Shown here: piece by piece, positions 10,789 through 20,872 of the stretch | How the letters are laid out: each line of letters opens with the position of its first letter | How positions within the stretch are numbered: the stretch's first letter is position 1 | Source of the DNA: Ischnura elegans | Lineage: Eukaryota > Arthropoda > Insecta > Odonata > Coenagrionidae | NCBI RefSeq assembly: GCF_921293095.1 | Contig: NC_060259.1 | Span: 2,046,001 to 2,110,000, forward strand | Length of the DNA: 64,000 bases | Direction: 5' to 3' | Notes under the pieces: model-generated | The model's input: the letters and a program-made list of their open reading frames with translations, nothing else | The model's database searches: none | Told to the model about the DNA's origin: nothing | Position numbers and translations under genes: made by a program

Positions 10789-11313
10789 TTATTTAGAGGT
10801 TGATGACGGAAGAGGGGTGGGGGAACATTCATCAGAACATGGATCGACTTCCGCCTTTAGACGGTTGTACTGAAACCATTGCGCTAATGAATGTGCATCT
10901 CTCAATGCACAGGTACTATTACGCAATTTGTGACAAGGATTGAGGCAGGTAAAGGCAAGATAGGAACATTTTTCGGGAGGGGGACAGTTTAACTCTTTTT
11001 CGAGAGAGATGAAAGTGCGCCCTGTGAGATCGGTCAGGAACTCACACTCTGCTTCGCTGAATGCGTAGAGAGCGGTTGCACCATCAGTCATAGCTTCCAG
11101 GGTAGATGAAAGTTCGGCGTGAGAAATGAATCCCTCGTTGAAGGAAGTCTCATCTCGTTGTAGGGGGTCTGGGAAACGCAGCTTCTTTCCTCCAGCGGTG
11201 AGCTTCCCATGTTTCTTGAAACTTCCCCAAAATAGACGATTTGAATCAACGTCGACGGCTGCAAGCTCCGTCACCCCGCCTTGGCTATAAGTCACAGATA
11301 CCACGATCTGCAT
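10789..11313 (-). CDS. Polinton conserved small protein B (C-x-H-C-A type)
   Basis: The first ATG in frame is at 11313 (MQIVVSVTYSQGG), giving 174 residues; the frame stays open up to the protease stop. Residues in the C-terminal half read LYAFSEAECEFL, ISLEKELNCP, then Cys-x3-His, then STCALRDAHSLAQWF. These align in order with the KGAQKASFL, YGCP, Cys-x4-His and QCARKN blocks of the protein at 9591-10061. The tail is acidic and Ser/Pro rich. An RNase H-like fold is a guess from the pattern only. It begins 26 nt past the protease stop and has no visible lesion. Confidence 0.65.
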   Translation of the reverse strand: MQIVVSVTYSQGGVTELAAVDVDSNRLFWGSFKKHGKLTAGGKKLRFPDPLQRDETSFNEGFISHAELSSTLEAMTDGATALYAFSEAECEFLTDLTGRTFISLEKELNCPPPEKCSYLAFTCLNPCHKLRNSTCALRDAHSLAQWFQYNRLKAEVDPCSDECSPTPLPSSTSK

Positions 11314-11338
11314 TCTGCGACAGACTCTTCTCAAATAA

Positions 11339-11845
11339 TCAACTCCTCCTCCTGCTCATCATATTTATTCGGGAACAGCACCGCTGAGCTCTGGGATGAC
11401 ATTTGGCCCGCCTCACTCGCTTGAAGGTCTGATGAAACAGCTTCAGAGCTCGGCAGTCGTTGAGATGAGGGATGGTGTGATGAAAGTGTGTGAGGAAATT
11501 GTGTAGTGTTTCACCTAATGATTTACTAGCGGTATAGAGGCAGCAGTATTCACCGCAAATATCCGATCGAAAGCTTTGAATTTGAACGCGGTTGCGAGTG
11601 ACTGAGAATGGCTCTAAAAATTTTTTTATATTTGAGACAAAAGGAGGTAAACCGTACGAATCGAAATACTCGGCCAAATGATTGTGTAAATAGACTGCAA
11701 CCCAGTGCGAACCTGGTAATTTAGATGGATCTAAATTTATTATATAAACCCCATTTTGTGGCGATTTTGGTAACCTATCAGATGCGTAAACTCCGCGAAA
11801 TATACTGAGTGGTCTTAGTAACCTGTTAATTTGAATCCCATCCAT
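11339..11845 (-). CDS. Adenain-like cysteine protease (maturation protease)
   Basis: A 168-residue protein from ATG at 11845, two nt past the major capsid stop. GSHW holds a candidate catalytic His47, YFDSYG the Asp62, QIQS the oxyanion Gln90, and DICGEYC the nucleophile Cys97. The Gln-to-Cys distance of seven and the H-D-Q-C order match adenovirus protease (peptidase family C5), which cleaves capsid precursors during particle maturation. The Arg/Cys-rich C-terminal tail lies outside the core. All four catalytic positions are kept, so it could still be active. Confidence 0.9.
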   Translation of the reverse strand: MDGIQINRLLRPLSIFRGVYASDRLPKSPQNGVYIINLDPSKLPGSHWVAVYLHNHLAEYFDSYGLPPFVSNIKKFLEPFSVTRNRVQIQSFRSDICGEYCCLYTASKSLGETLHNFLTHFHHTIPHLNDCRALKLFHQTFKRVRRAKCHPRAQRCCSRINMMSRRRS

Positions 11846-11847
11846 GA

Positions 11848-13137
11848 CTAAAAGTTTGTGATAATGTTTCTGTTTTTATCAATTTCTAATGTTGCATCAT
11901 ACTCTGAGAAAAGTAAACAAGTAACCGTTCTCGATAATTCGTTTTCAAATCTCGCCTCTATTCTCACGACCCCTCTATCACCTAGACTTATATAATCCTC
12001 ATTACCCGAATCATCGGGTGTTAGATCGAAGACTAACATAAAATAACCGTGTCCAAACATGTCGTAAGTGATTTGATTACCTCTATTGTAATGCTTAATC
12101 CCACTACCGGAGAATATCGTGTCATATGCTCGTGCCCAATACTTTTTACTTGAAAAATTACATTGTAATCCTTCGGATGGAATTTGCACACCGTTCACAA
12201 AGAGTGAAAAATTCTCGAGCGAATAGTGAGAGAGAGCAAATGGATTCTTATTCAAACTTCCCGCATATGCTTCATTATCAACCATTGCAAAAATAATTGT
12301 ATTCGGTATTCGTCCCACGATCGCATTGTCGAGGCTCAAAGTTCGTCCACCAGAAGGAACAGTAAAAGTTTTCAGTTCCGTGCGTTTGTAGTGATATTTA
12401 GCGTTGTTGTTTTCCAGGATTTTATTATGTGCAACTAAAATGGATGGGTTAATATCGAAATGTTGAACGTATAAAGTTGCGTCTAAAATTTTCAATAGTC
12501 CATCGTCACTCCCTCCCATAAGATAGAAAGCATGATTAGATAGCAATAGTCTTATACCGATATCTACTCGATCCATCATTAACTGCATCTTGTTGAAAAC
12601 ATCTACGTGCAGTTTACCATACAACTCGACCTCTGCACTGTTCTTAAACCAGCCCTTGCGCTTTGTATAACCGGAATTTGATGCATCTGTCATGTTAATA
12701 TCGTCTCCCGAGTCCAACTCCCACCCCACATTTCGTAAATGTGTTTTGCTTGCGTCTGTACCATAGTTTAACACATTTTCCAAGTAGCTTCTGTAATGGT
12801 AATTATCCTCTGATGGTGTGACCAACGTCCCATTGAAATAAACGTTACACTGCTCGAAGAGAGAGTGCAGAATATTGTTTACTACCCCCGGTTGATTGGT
12901 AGTGGATTCATTGTAATCAGTCCCGTCTTTTTTACAAAGTTTCACTCTAAGTCTAAGATATATGCTATTCAAATCCTTGTACGCATCCCCAGAGTCTTTG
13001 ATCAGGAATTCTATTACCGATCGATTATCTAGCGAAGATATGGGTTTGTAGGACACGAGTCTTTTTGCTAAGATGTTAGTTTGCACCGGTGGATTGGGCT
13101 GGAACAAATCCAACGAAGATAGCATATGCTCTGCCAT
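11848..13137 (-). CDS. Major capsid protein, double jelly-roll
   Basis: 429 residues from ATG at 13137, which shares its A with the preceding stop (TAATG). The N-terminus has SSLDLF, a proline stretch and then the family-like 'I-F-I------Y-DL----L-L--K' entry strand, followed by long beta-rich sequence with NGTLV, LLSNHAFYLM, NAIVGRIPN and RFENEL near the end. Length and pattern fit Polinton/adintovirus hexon-like capsid proteins, which form pseudo-hexameric trimers. The frame is uninterrupted, so virion building capacity is partly kept in this copy. Confidence 0.85.
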   Translation of the reverse strand: MAEHMLSSLDLFQPNPPVQTNILAKRLVSYKPISSLDNRSVIEFLIKDSGDAYKDLNSIYLRLRVKLCKKDGTDYNESTTNQPGVVNNILHSLFEQCNVYFNGTLVTPSEDNYHYRSYLENVLNYGTDASKTHLRNVGWELDSGDDINMTDASNSGYTKRKGWFKNSAEVELYGKLHVDVFNKMQLMMDRVDIGIRLLLSNHAFYLMGGSDDGLLKILDATLYVQHFDINPSILVAHNKILENNNAKYHYKRTELKTFTVPSGGRTLSLDNAIVGRIPNTIIFAMVDNEAYAGSLNKNPFALSHYSLENFSLFVNGVQIPSEGLQCNFSSKKYWARAYDTIFSGSGIKHYNRGNQITYDMFGHGYFMLVFDLTPDDSGNEDYISLGDRGVVRIEARFENELSRTVTCLLFSEYDATLEIDKNRNIITNF

Positions 13138-13583
13138 TATCGCGAAAAAATATCTCCTTCAACGACCTTCTTTCCTCTTCGACTTCTGATTGACTGTCGG
13201 TTTTTGTTTACGCAACTTGGTTTTATTTTATTTAACCTAGGACGTTTCACGATCCTCAACCCTCCTCCAGACATGCCTTTTATCTTTTCCTCAGCCTTGC
13301 GTTTCAAGTTTTGACCCACATCGTTTATTCTACTGCGCAGTATCTCCTTAACCGGTTTTGTACCAAGGTCTCCAAGAGCTGCTGCTCCAGCGCTCGCGGC
13401 CTCCTTACCAACAGTCTTAAGCCCACTAAATAGCAAAGGTTTTGCAACTCGCCACAGACCAGCGAGAAAACTCCCGATACCCCGCCCTTTTTGTACCCTA
13501 TAAGAAGCCCTATACAAGGGTCCTATCTCTCCTCCCACCTGTTTGGAATAATAACCATAATATCGATCCGACACCGGCGCCAT
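13137..13583 (-). CDS. Small basic virion protein (pVI/pX-like)
   Basis: The first ATG in frame lies at 13583 (MAPVSDRYYGYYSKQVGG), giving 148 residues. The centre, GIGSFLAGLWRVAKPLLFSGLKTVG, is amphipathic and followed by an Ala/Gly-rich helix. The C-terminus has a GGG turn and many Arg/Lys, fitting DNA or capsid contact. Adenovirus-like elements commonly keep such a protein beside hexon and penton, with possible membrane-lytic and core roles. The assignment rests on composition and position. Confidence 0.6.
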   Translation of the reverse strand: MAPVSDRYYGYYSKQVGGEIGPLYRASYRVQKGRGIGSFLAGLWRVAKPLLFSGLKTVGKEAASAGAAALGDLGTKPVKEILRSRINDVGQNLKRKAEEKIKGMSGGGLRIVKRPRLNKIKPSCVNKNRQSIRSRRGKKVVEGDIFSR

Positions 13584-13610
13584 CTCTCCGTAAAATGATG
13601 TTAAAGTCAA

Positions 13611-14643
13611 TCAGTTCTTTTTTATAAAGTGTAGCACCACAATTGAGCTTTGCTCTCCACTATGAAAAAATATTGGTTCACCGAGTTTATCCACCAAAAG
13701 AATTTCAACACTCTCGATATTGTTTTTCTCGACGGGGTAATAGTAAATAGGGTTGAACGTTTGATATTCCCCAATTTTTGAATTCAAGATGCGGATGCAA
13801 CGACTCAAGGTGTCTCCGACTAATTGAGGTTTTATTATATCTGTGTAAACGTAAACATTTGTTGAGGAGGCTGCGATGCTTCTTTTTTCTCTTTTTCCTA
13901 TGTCGCCTTCAGTGTTAATCTCTGCCTTGGCACCATCGATGACTTCAGCTAACTCATCCTCTGTCAACGTTGAATCTTTCAATGATAATCTAATGAGAAC
14001 AGCCGATAATAATAATAGGTCATTTTTTTATCTTTTCCTTGCTTTTTCCACTAAAGCCTGACATAGTTTCATTGAATAAGTTAGCAAACGAATCATACGT
14101 TCCTGGAGATAACGAGTAATTTACTCCGTTTGCTGAAATTTGTACAGACCGTGGTAATATGCGTTCATCAACTCCAACCTGATTAATCCTTACCCTCAGT
14201 CTATCAATATAGCGCATTACTTCATTTGAAATGTAAGTTTGTTTTCGTGCGCTGGAGGTAATATATGGTCTTGCAAATGCCGCCGCAATACTGTCGTAAG
14301 AGTCAATGGGAATTGTAAAGTATGAACCATCTTGAAGTTTCACATTTATAACATCTTTATCCCCTCGAACTAATCCCTCTTCAGTCCGGGTCCTATTATC
14401 CTTAGGAGGTAACTCATCTGCTCCACGAGACGCTGGGGTAAAGTTATCGATAACAGCAGGTATGTCTTCGGGAGCTTTTTTTACCTCAATGGAAGGAATC
14501 GAAATTTCAGCAAGACCGACATACCACTCGTTATTTTCTAAATCGAATCGATGACTCAACTTTGTACGATAATGAGCGATTGTATTTCTTGGGAAAAAAT
14601 CCCTCGAGCTATCGCTGGGTAGTGTGAGATAAAATTCATTCAT
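13611..14643 (-). pseudogene. Minor capsid (penton) protein, single jelly-roll, frameshifted
   Basis: ATG at 14643 overlaps the integrase stop by 4 nt (ATGA). The first frame (about 207 codons) begins NEFYLTLPSDSS and continues with NNEWYVGLAEISIP, then ends at TGA 14020-14022 right after an A7 run (14023-14029). The second frame, open from this point and read to 13611, has VYVYTDIIKPQLVGDT and a beta-rich end. Both halves are typical of Polinton penton-like vertex proteins. A one-base change in the A run explains the split. Without the second half the vertex protein would lack its C-terminal strands. Confidence 0.85.
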
Positions 14644-15884
14644 ATTTTACGGACAGAAGAAGCGGAAATCCACGAGTTAAATGATGATGGGTATCCGTCC
14701 CACTTGATGAAATACTCCAAATTAGGACCACTACCCCTATGCCTCAATATTTTCTCGATCTTGTACTCCGTGTCGGGAGACACACTAACTTTGACTAACT
14801 CTTCCGCATAGAAACTACCCTTTATATCCTCCCCGTTCAAATCCTTCAGTTTATAGGTTGGTATTTGTTTCAATTTATCAATGTTTGTAACTTGAAATAT
14901 TTCCTTAGTATAATTTGGTGTGTATCCTTTGGCGAATGGAATCCTCTCTTTACTAATCCTCACATATTCATCTTTATTAAATTTTGCATCCGTCTTTTTT
15001 AATCCTTTTCTTTGACTAGCAATGCTAAATGCATTTTTAACATTTACTTGAGAGGGAGCAATTCCAATGCTAGAATGCGTACTATGGTTATAAGAACTAA
15101 CGAGTTTTGGAAGCACATCGATATATTTGTAAGTTGCGTATTTTGTAAAATATTTATACATTTTTGTCTTAAGAGTTCGATTAAAGCGTTCCACGAGGCT
15201 AGCCTTGATTTCTGGATTATTTGTAGTGTAAAACTTTACACCTTGATTCGAGAGAAAACTTTTAAACTTGCTATTAACAAATTCCCCTCCCTTATCGCTC
15301 TGAATTTTCAATGGTTTGCGCTCTCGAAATATGACCTTAAGTGCTTCTATAATTTCCTCTGGTCTTTTTGACTTGAGAGGACTAGCCCAAGCATAACGAG
15401 AAAATATGTCTATTATGGTTAAAATGTAACAGAACCCATTGTTGTATTTTTTCAAACTTCTCAAATCATTTAAATCACATTGCCAACACTCATCTATATA
15501 GTTTACTTCGTAACGGTTTCTAACAAACTTTTTTCTCGCCGGCTTGTGACGCGTGTACGCTTCTTGAGATTCCAGCCACTCTCGTATTGTTTTTATAGGG
15601 ATCCCAGTCGCTTTATTTAATTTTTTATCTGTGGAAAAACCAGCAGGATGTGCGGGATTGTTGTACACGCTAGCTATTACGTCGTGTCCCACTCTGCCCC
15701 GAATATTTTTGGTACCCTTTTTCGCTTGCTTCGCCTTGGAATTGGTCTCGGAGATGTCCATCGCTCCTTTGGAGATGTTCTTTGCTCCCTTGGAGGTGTG
15801 CTTGGCTCTCTTGGAGTTACTATTATCCGCTTCATTTTTCTCGGTGGAGAATCGCTTTCGATTTGTTCCTTTATTCGTGCCCAT
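14640..15884 (-). CDS. Retrovirus-like integrase with C-terminal chromodomain
   Basis: 414 residues from ATG at 15884. Residues 1-65 are a low-complexity Lys/Ser-rich leader with SKGA repeats. The RVE catalytic core carries D137 (WQCDLND), D197 (IQSDKGGEF) and E232 (SLVERFNRTLK), a complete DDE triad. An SH3-like region follows, and residues 372-413 form a chromodomain (EYKIEKILRHR ... YFIKWDGY ... SWI). Polinton integrases insert the linear DNA and make 6-bp TSDs, as seen here; chromodomains in integrases are thought to bind histone marks. The 5' 208 nt overlap the neighbouring gene in another frame, so a later in-frame Met could be used. There is no visible lesion. Confidence 0.9.
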   Translation of the reverse strand: MGTNKGTNRKRFSTEKNEADNSNSKRAKHTSKGAKNISKGAMDISETNSKAKQAKKGTKNIRGRVGHDVIASVYNNPAHPAGFSTDKKLNKATGIPIKTIREWLESQEAYTRHKPARKKFVRNRYEVNYIDECWQCDLNDLRSLKKYNNGFCYILTIIDIFSRYAWASPLKSKRPEEIIEALKVIFRERKPLKIQSDKGGEFVNSKFKSFLSNQGVKFYTTNNPEIKASLVERFNRTLKTKMYKYFTKYATYKYIDVLPKLVSSYNHSTHSSIGIAPSQVNVKNAFSIASQRKGLKKTDAKFNKDEYVRISKERIPFAKGYTPNYTKEIFQVTNIDKLKQIPTYKLKDLNGEDIKGSFYAEELVKVSVSPDTEYKIEKILRHRGSGPNLEYFIKWDGYPSSFNSWISASSVRKI

Positions 15885-16192
15885 GTCGAATCTAACTCTG
15901 AATTTGTCCTCTTAATTTCGGCTAACCGCCTTCTCATTGCATCGCTACCCTCCTCTAGTCGTGTTGGTGGTGAGTGTTTCACTATCGGAACGTGTACGGG
16001 AGATTTAAAGTCTGACACTGAGTCGAGATATTTATCGAGTATTCTTTTATACAAATGCCACTTGTCAATATCCTTGAGCCCTTTACTCGCTAACACAAGT
16101 TTCATTTCCTTATCCAACTTACTCAACCTAGCCTTTGCATGACTGCGATCAAAGACTTCGGGACTCACTACGAGCATTTTCTGCAAACTCAT
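15677..16192 (-). CDS. Polinton conserved protein, 171 aa, coiled-coil and basic tail
   Basis: ATG at 16192 overlaps the stop of the upstream gene by 4 nt (ATGA). The N-terminal half (LVVSPEVFDR ... LSKLDKEMKLVL ... KWHLYKRILDKYL) is helical. The second half is Pro/Ser/Arg rich and ends RRSKRKRVPKIFGAEWDTT. Similar proteins accompany the pX-like gene in other Polintons, so a structural or core role is inferred. The last 208 nt are shared with the integrase in a different frame. Confidence 0.65.
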   Translation of the reverse strand: MSLQKMLVVSPEVFDRSHAKARLSKLDKEMKLVLASKGLKDIDKWHLYKRILDKYLDSVSDFKSPVHVPIVKHSPPTRLEEGSDAMRRRLAEIKRTNSELDSTWARIKEQIESDSPPRKMKRIIVTPREPSTPPREQRTSPKERWTSPRPIPRRSKRKRVPKIFGAEWDTT

Positions 16193-16515
16193 TTTCCCAG
16201 CAGGCTACCAATCACACCGCTTAATATCGAACCCAGTAGTAATGGTAAGAAGCCACCTTTTTGTACGAGAAGAGCTCGTTTTCTTTTTACACTCGTTCCT
16301 CGTTCAGCCAACGTTCTCAGTGTTTTACGATGCTTGGACAATTTTCGTTTCAATCGCTCATCAATCTTATGATTTCCGTTTAGAGTATTCAGACAACATT
16401 CGCAAATTGTTTTAATCAACTCCTCGTCCGAGCTATTCAATATAGCAGTACGTAGTTTAGGCTTTGCAGATTTTAGGACGTGGAGCAAGTGTTTATTGTT
16501 CTTCAATCTATTCAT
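16189..16515 (-). CDS. pX-like core protein with hydrophobic C-terminus
   Basis: 108 residues from ATG at 16515. The first two thirds are Lys/Arg rich. The C-terminus reads RALLVQKGGFLPLLLGSILSGVIGSLL, closely matching the 'GGFLP-L' hydrophobic tail of adenovirus pX-like proteins in Polintons and adintoviruses. This suggests a DNA-condensing virion protein. The start lies within the last codons of the packaging ATPase (8-nt overlap). Confidence 0.75.
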   Translation of the reverse strand: MNRLKNNKHLLHVLKSAKPKLRTAILNSSDEELIKTICECCLNTLNGNHKIDERLKRKLSKHRKTLRTLAERGTSVKRKRALLVQKGGFLPLLLGSILSGVIGSLLGK

Positions 16516-17135
16516 CGCGTTGGGGCATGTAAATGACAGTAGCCCCGTCTTGGGGAAAAATTTTGGTTCTGAAGCGGAATCTTTCGTCCGTGTCCTGTAC
16601 GAGATCCAAAACTAAATAACCAAATGGTTCTTGTGTAACCTGTTTATATACCCTCTACAATTCCCCCGATTTTTCCGGATAGACCTGCCTGGCCAAATGA
16701 CCAAATTGTAACTTATCTCTGGGGTTTTTGAACGCAACAATATACTTTGAATTCAATGATATATTTCTCGATTGCGGGCTCTGATAGAAAATATTCTGCG
16801 TGATTAAAAACACCGAAATGTTAAAATGATGGCTACCTCTGGTGAATAATCTGCTCACATCTTTGCTGTAGGCTCCCTCGCTCATTAAATCATCTATTAC
16901 ATACAAAGTGGGAACACCACTAAATCCTTCGAAAGGTGGTATTTCGGAGTAAAACTGAACTGGTATTCTTATGTCAGGCTCACTTCCTGGGGCACAGCAC
17001 CAAACCACTTGCTCTATAGGAGTATCTACCATATACTCCACTTTTTCCAAAAACTGCGTGACAAATGTGGTTTTTCCACAACCTGACGGGGCCCGCGCAG
17101 ATGCATGTAAAAGGATGTTTCCAGGCTAACGTCAT
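16508..17135 (-). pseudogene. FtsK/HerA-type packaging ATPase, two lesions
   Basis: The likely ATG is at 17135. The Walker A motif (P-S-G-C-G-K-T) is encoded at 17069-17089, but a G4 run at 17088-17091 appears one base too long and puts it out of frame with the start. Walker B is LYVIDDLM, followed by FLITQNIF. An in-frame TAG at 16655-16657 precedes the C-terminal segment (GYLVLDL ... DERFRFRT), which then runs in the same frame to a TAG at 16508-16510. This A32-like motor pumps the genome into capsids. With one frameshift and one nonsense codon this copy cannot make it whole. Confidence 0.85.
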
Positions 17136-17182
17136 GATTAACACTGGAATTATGATTACGAGGAAACTAGTTTTTATCTATT

Positions 17183-20100
17183 TCAATCGTTACCGAATGC
17201 CTCATTATGTGTTCGTTTTCGAGGTATTTTATAATGCCCCCAAGCAAGGGTATTGATACCATCTTCGCAGATGTATCGCTTGTCATCGAACGCATTCAGT
17301 GTTACTTTATTCATTCTCATTGTGTATAGGTCATGATTTCTGCTTCGAATTACCGTCATTTTTCGGAACTCTGTTGAGTTCTCGTGGAGACAATGCAGGT
17401 AGTTTTCAAATTTTAGGCATTTTTCTTTCACGGATTTAGTTATTCCCTTTGCTTTTTTTGTCTCTTTCCCTGTTTCCATCTTGAACGAATACAATTTACT
17501 ACGTAAACCTACGAAATGTGTCATAATTTTACCATCACATTCGTCCTTAAATTTACCGATTACTTTCTTGTTTTTTTCGGAAAAGCAGGGGTGATTTTTT
17601 GGATAATCGGAAGTATCAAACACGTCCATGTTTTTTAGCATATCTTCGTAAATATCATCTGTTTTTATACAATACATAAGGCTATCCGTGTCTGTGTATG
17701 CAAGTGATAATCTTTCACCGTATTTTGGAAGCATTGTTCGGTAATGAAAATCATACATTAATGTTTTACTTAGATCCAACACACAGAAACCTATATAAAT
17801 TGGCTTCGTCATTTTAATGATGGCCTTCCGCATGTGAACGGCAACTAGAGACTCGGTATATATCGTTCTATCGAGAAAAGTGGATTTATTGATCAATTTC
17901 TGCATCCTTTTTTCAGAGGTCACAAGTTCAAGGTTAATTCGCTTCCTTACATTCTCCATTGTCTTTCCAAATACGGCGTTATTCATAAGTTTATAGAAAT
18001 CCTTCTCAAACTCGTTTTTGGCAACTTTCCGACGGTTAGTGTTCAAGTCGATGTATGGCTTTAACCACTGAGACTGACTGAACTCGATGACTCGATGTAC
18101 CTTTTGGAGTGTTAGACCTAGAGAAAGAGCCTGCTTCAAATTTACGTAATGTATTACATATTTTGTTTTATTTTCGAGTGTTGTTAGCAACTTGGCATGT
18201 TTACCGTTAGGTGGAACTTTATTTTCTGAGCAAAGAGGAAAATCTGAATGCTTATCGTGAAGGCTTCGCGGATAGTCGAGGTCAACCTCAAGAATATATC
18301 CCGTTTCACTGAAATCGGAAATATTGTTTACGTCTAGGTTTTGAATTTCATCAGGTGAAAGCCATTTGAAATTTGAACATGGGAGTGGTCTTGAGAGGGC
18401 CCAGCCATACAAATTATTTGCGTCCAAATATGTCAAGTAGTTAGTTTCTTTTTTAGTATCATGAACCTCCATGTATTTATTGTTAGCTTCACAATATCGC
18501 TTGCAGCATTGAGATATTCCTCCTCGAATACCTTTCTCTATCATCAGTAACATATCGTAGTCTGTTAAAAGCTCAAGCTCAATACGAGTATGTTTTAGCA
18601 TTGCGTCAAAAGTCAATCCAGGAGCGGTATAGTACCACGCAGGATCGAGTTTGTACGCGCTAAAACACACGTCACGAAAGTTCTCAAAAACATCAACGAG
18701 AAGAGTGACGTCACTTTTTAGATAAACATCGCTGTAATCGCCCAAAGTGTTGCAGTTGAAAGCTTCCCAAACATTACATGCATGCGCATAGTCAGTGTCA
18801 GAAATTCCGTCATCTGTTAGACGATTGTAAAATTTTTCCTTTCCCGGGAGCAAGGTTTCATCGAGTTTATTCAACGAATCTGTGTAATCATAGGGATAAA
18901 CCCCCTTTCGTGTAACTAGTCGTGTCTTATCACCAAATATTTCTGTAGTATATTTAAATTCAGTTAGGTTCGAGACTAGTGACGCTAATGAGGTGGACAT
19001 GAATCGACAAGTATCAATGAATCGTACAACAAAATTGTTGTCAACTGATTTTGCAAAAGAAATGTACTTTTCTTCCGTGTTTGCTATTACAAATATTTGT
19101 CTTTCATCGTAATCCAATTCACGAACAATGAAGTGACCATCATACGCGGACAGGTTATGAATGAAAACGGGGAGAAATTTAGGCATCTTGTACTGAACAT
19201 TGCAAAAGGAATGAGCTGGGCCTCGATACTGCCCCGTCAGGTGATCGTGATCTCTAACCCTATCGGTACCCAACTCATTTTCGCAAATATGGCACGTCGA
19301 TGCGTTTTGGAAAGCGCTCTCTTTTTCCTCGGTGAGTGGAGTCATCGTTATAGGGTTCTTGTAAATTTTGAAAACCTTCTGGGCCTCCTGTTTCATGCAC
19401 TCAATAAAAGCCCGTGCTGCATTAGGTCCCCGATACAATACCGGTTCCTCACATCCGTCTGGTGTTTTCAGCATGTAACAAAAACTAAATGGTACGTGTT
19501 TCTGAGTAGCATTTGTAAATGATGTCCGAGAAGAAGGTTCACATGTACTGATGTTTTTTAGAAGACATTCAAAATCAGCATATATCACGTAAGGTACACG
19601 GAAAGTGCGATTAATGTTGGTAAATTTCAATAATTTATTGTCATCGTCGGGCATTACGATTTTACTGGGTTCACCTGTGCCCCTTCATAGTTCTTTGTGA
19701 GCCTTGAGTTTTGATTCGTCATGATAGTGAGTAAAGCAACGTTTACAAATGAATATAGGATTATTATTTCTTGTTAATTGAGTTTTAATCAGCCTATTTA
19801 AGTTCTTAATCCAACAATAGTGAGCAGTATTCTCGTTAGTTATGTAAAGTAAGTCTCTATGGTCCTCGAGCTCATCATCTACAATTTTTAAAGGATAAAC
19901 GTTATTTTTGTCATCCAATCCAAACACATTGATTGAAATGTTATTGACGCGTTCGAATTTAGGGATTTCATTCAGTCGGGCGGGATAAGTGATGCAATCC
20001 CAGTCGTAGGCGTCATAAAATTCGTTCGTGTTGTACAAACTAACACGTTGAGGGTCTTTAGCGATATTTTTTGCCCAAATTGAATACTTGAAGCAAAAAT

Positions 20101-20854
20101 GGTCGTTGTTTCTAACGTTAATCACAGAAAGGGTATTTTTAATTTTTGCTGGGAGTGGGATGAAACTAGAACCTCTTAACGGCTTATATTTGTTAATACG
20201 TAATTCCATCCCAATCACACGATTTAATGTCCAACCTGATCCTTTAGCCTGAAATTCGGATTTTTCCTTCAGTAATTTTGAAAAGGTTTCGTCGACAACT
20301 TCTCCAATTTTATCTACTAAGAATAGGCGCCGATTGTTAGTTTTAAAAGAAGCATCCATTTCCTCTCTCTCACCCTTTTGAAATTTACAAATAAGAACAA
20401 GATTAAATTTGATGGAATTGTTCTGAATCACAGAATCCAGTAATTTTGCAATTGTACGCGTCTTGATCTCATCTAAAAAGGACACTACATCAAGAGCACC
20501 GTCCTCCTCCTCTGGAGTTATCCAAAACGTCTTTAGCCGCGAACCAATTGCCGACTGAATTTCATTAAACCCTCTACCAACTTGCTCATTAATTTTCATC
20601 CGGTGCGCGTTAGTGTTCTCATGAGGCATAGCCTCATCAATATTGTAAAAGATTTCACAATAAGTGCAAAATTTTCTACCCTTTGCCTTATCTAACGATT
20701 CTGTCATTCTATTATAAGTTTCCATGTCATCTACCGTTTCGTTATAAAATATAATGCGTTCATTGATCCCCGTGAGCGCTGATTCTAGCTCCTGTGGGGT
20801 CTCATAACGTCCGGCATTAAAATTGTTTAGGATGGTGGATATGAAGGATGACAT
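17183..20854 (-). pseudogene. Protein-primed family B DNA polymerase with one in-frame TGA
   Basis: ATG at 20854 starts a single frame of about 1,220 codons broken only by TGA at 19685-19687. The N-terminal part has a Cys-x2-Cys-x11-His finger and a second one (ICKRCFTHYHDESKLKAH) whose last Cys would fall at the TGA. Beyond it come the exonuclease motifs YADFE, HNLSAYD and YLKSDV, an HNH/endoVII-like Cys-His cluster (CHIC ... DHDH ... HSFC), polymerase motif A DANNLYGWAL, motif B KLMNNAVFGK and motif C YTDTDS. All catalytic residues are present. Such enzymes copy linear DNA from a protein primer. A second product could start at the Met at 19654, just past the stop. Confidence 0.95.
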
Positions 20855-20872
20855 AATTTATGATTCAGTATC

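Noticed and set aside
15648..16142. 164-codon plus-strand frame antisense to Polinton genes
   Set aside because: Shadow of the Lys/Arg-rich minus-strand genes; no promoter or domain.
19097..19522. 141-codon plus-strand frame
   Set aside because: Shadow of the polymerase exonuclease region.
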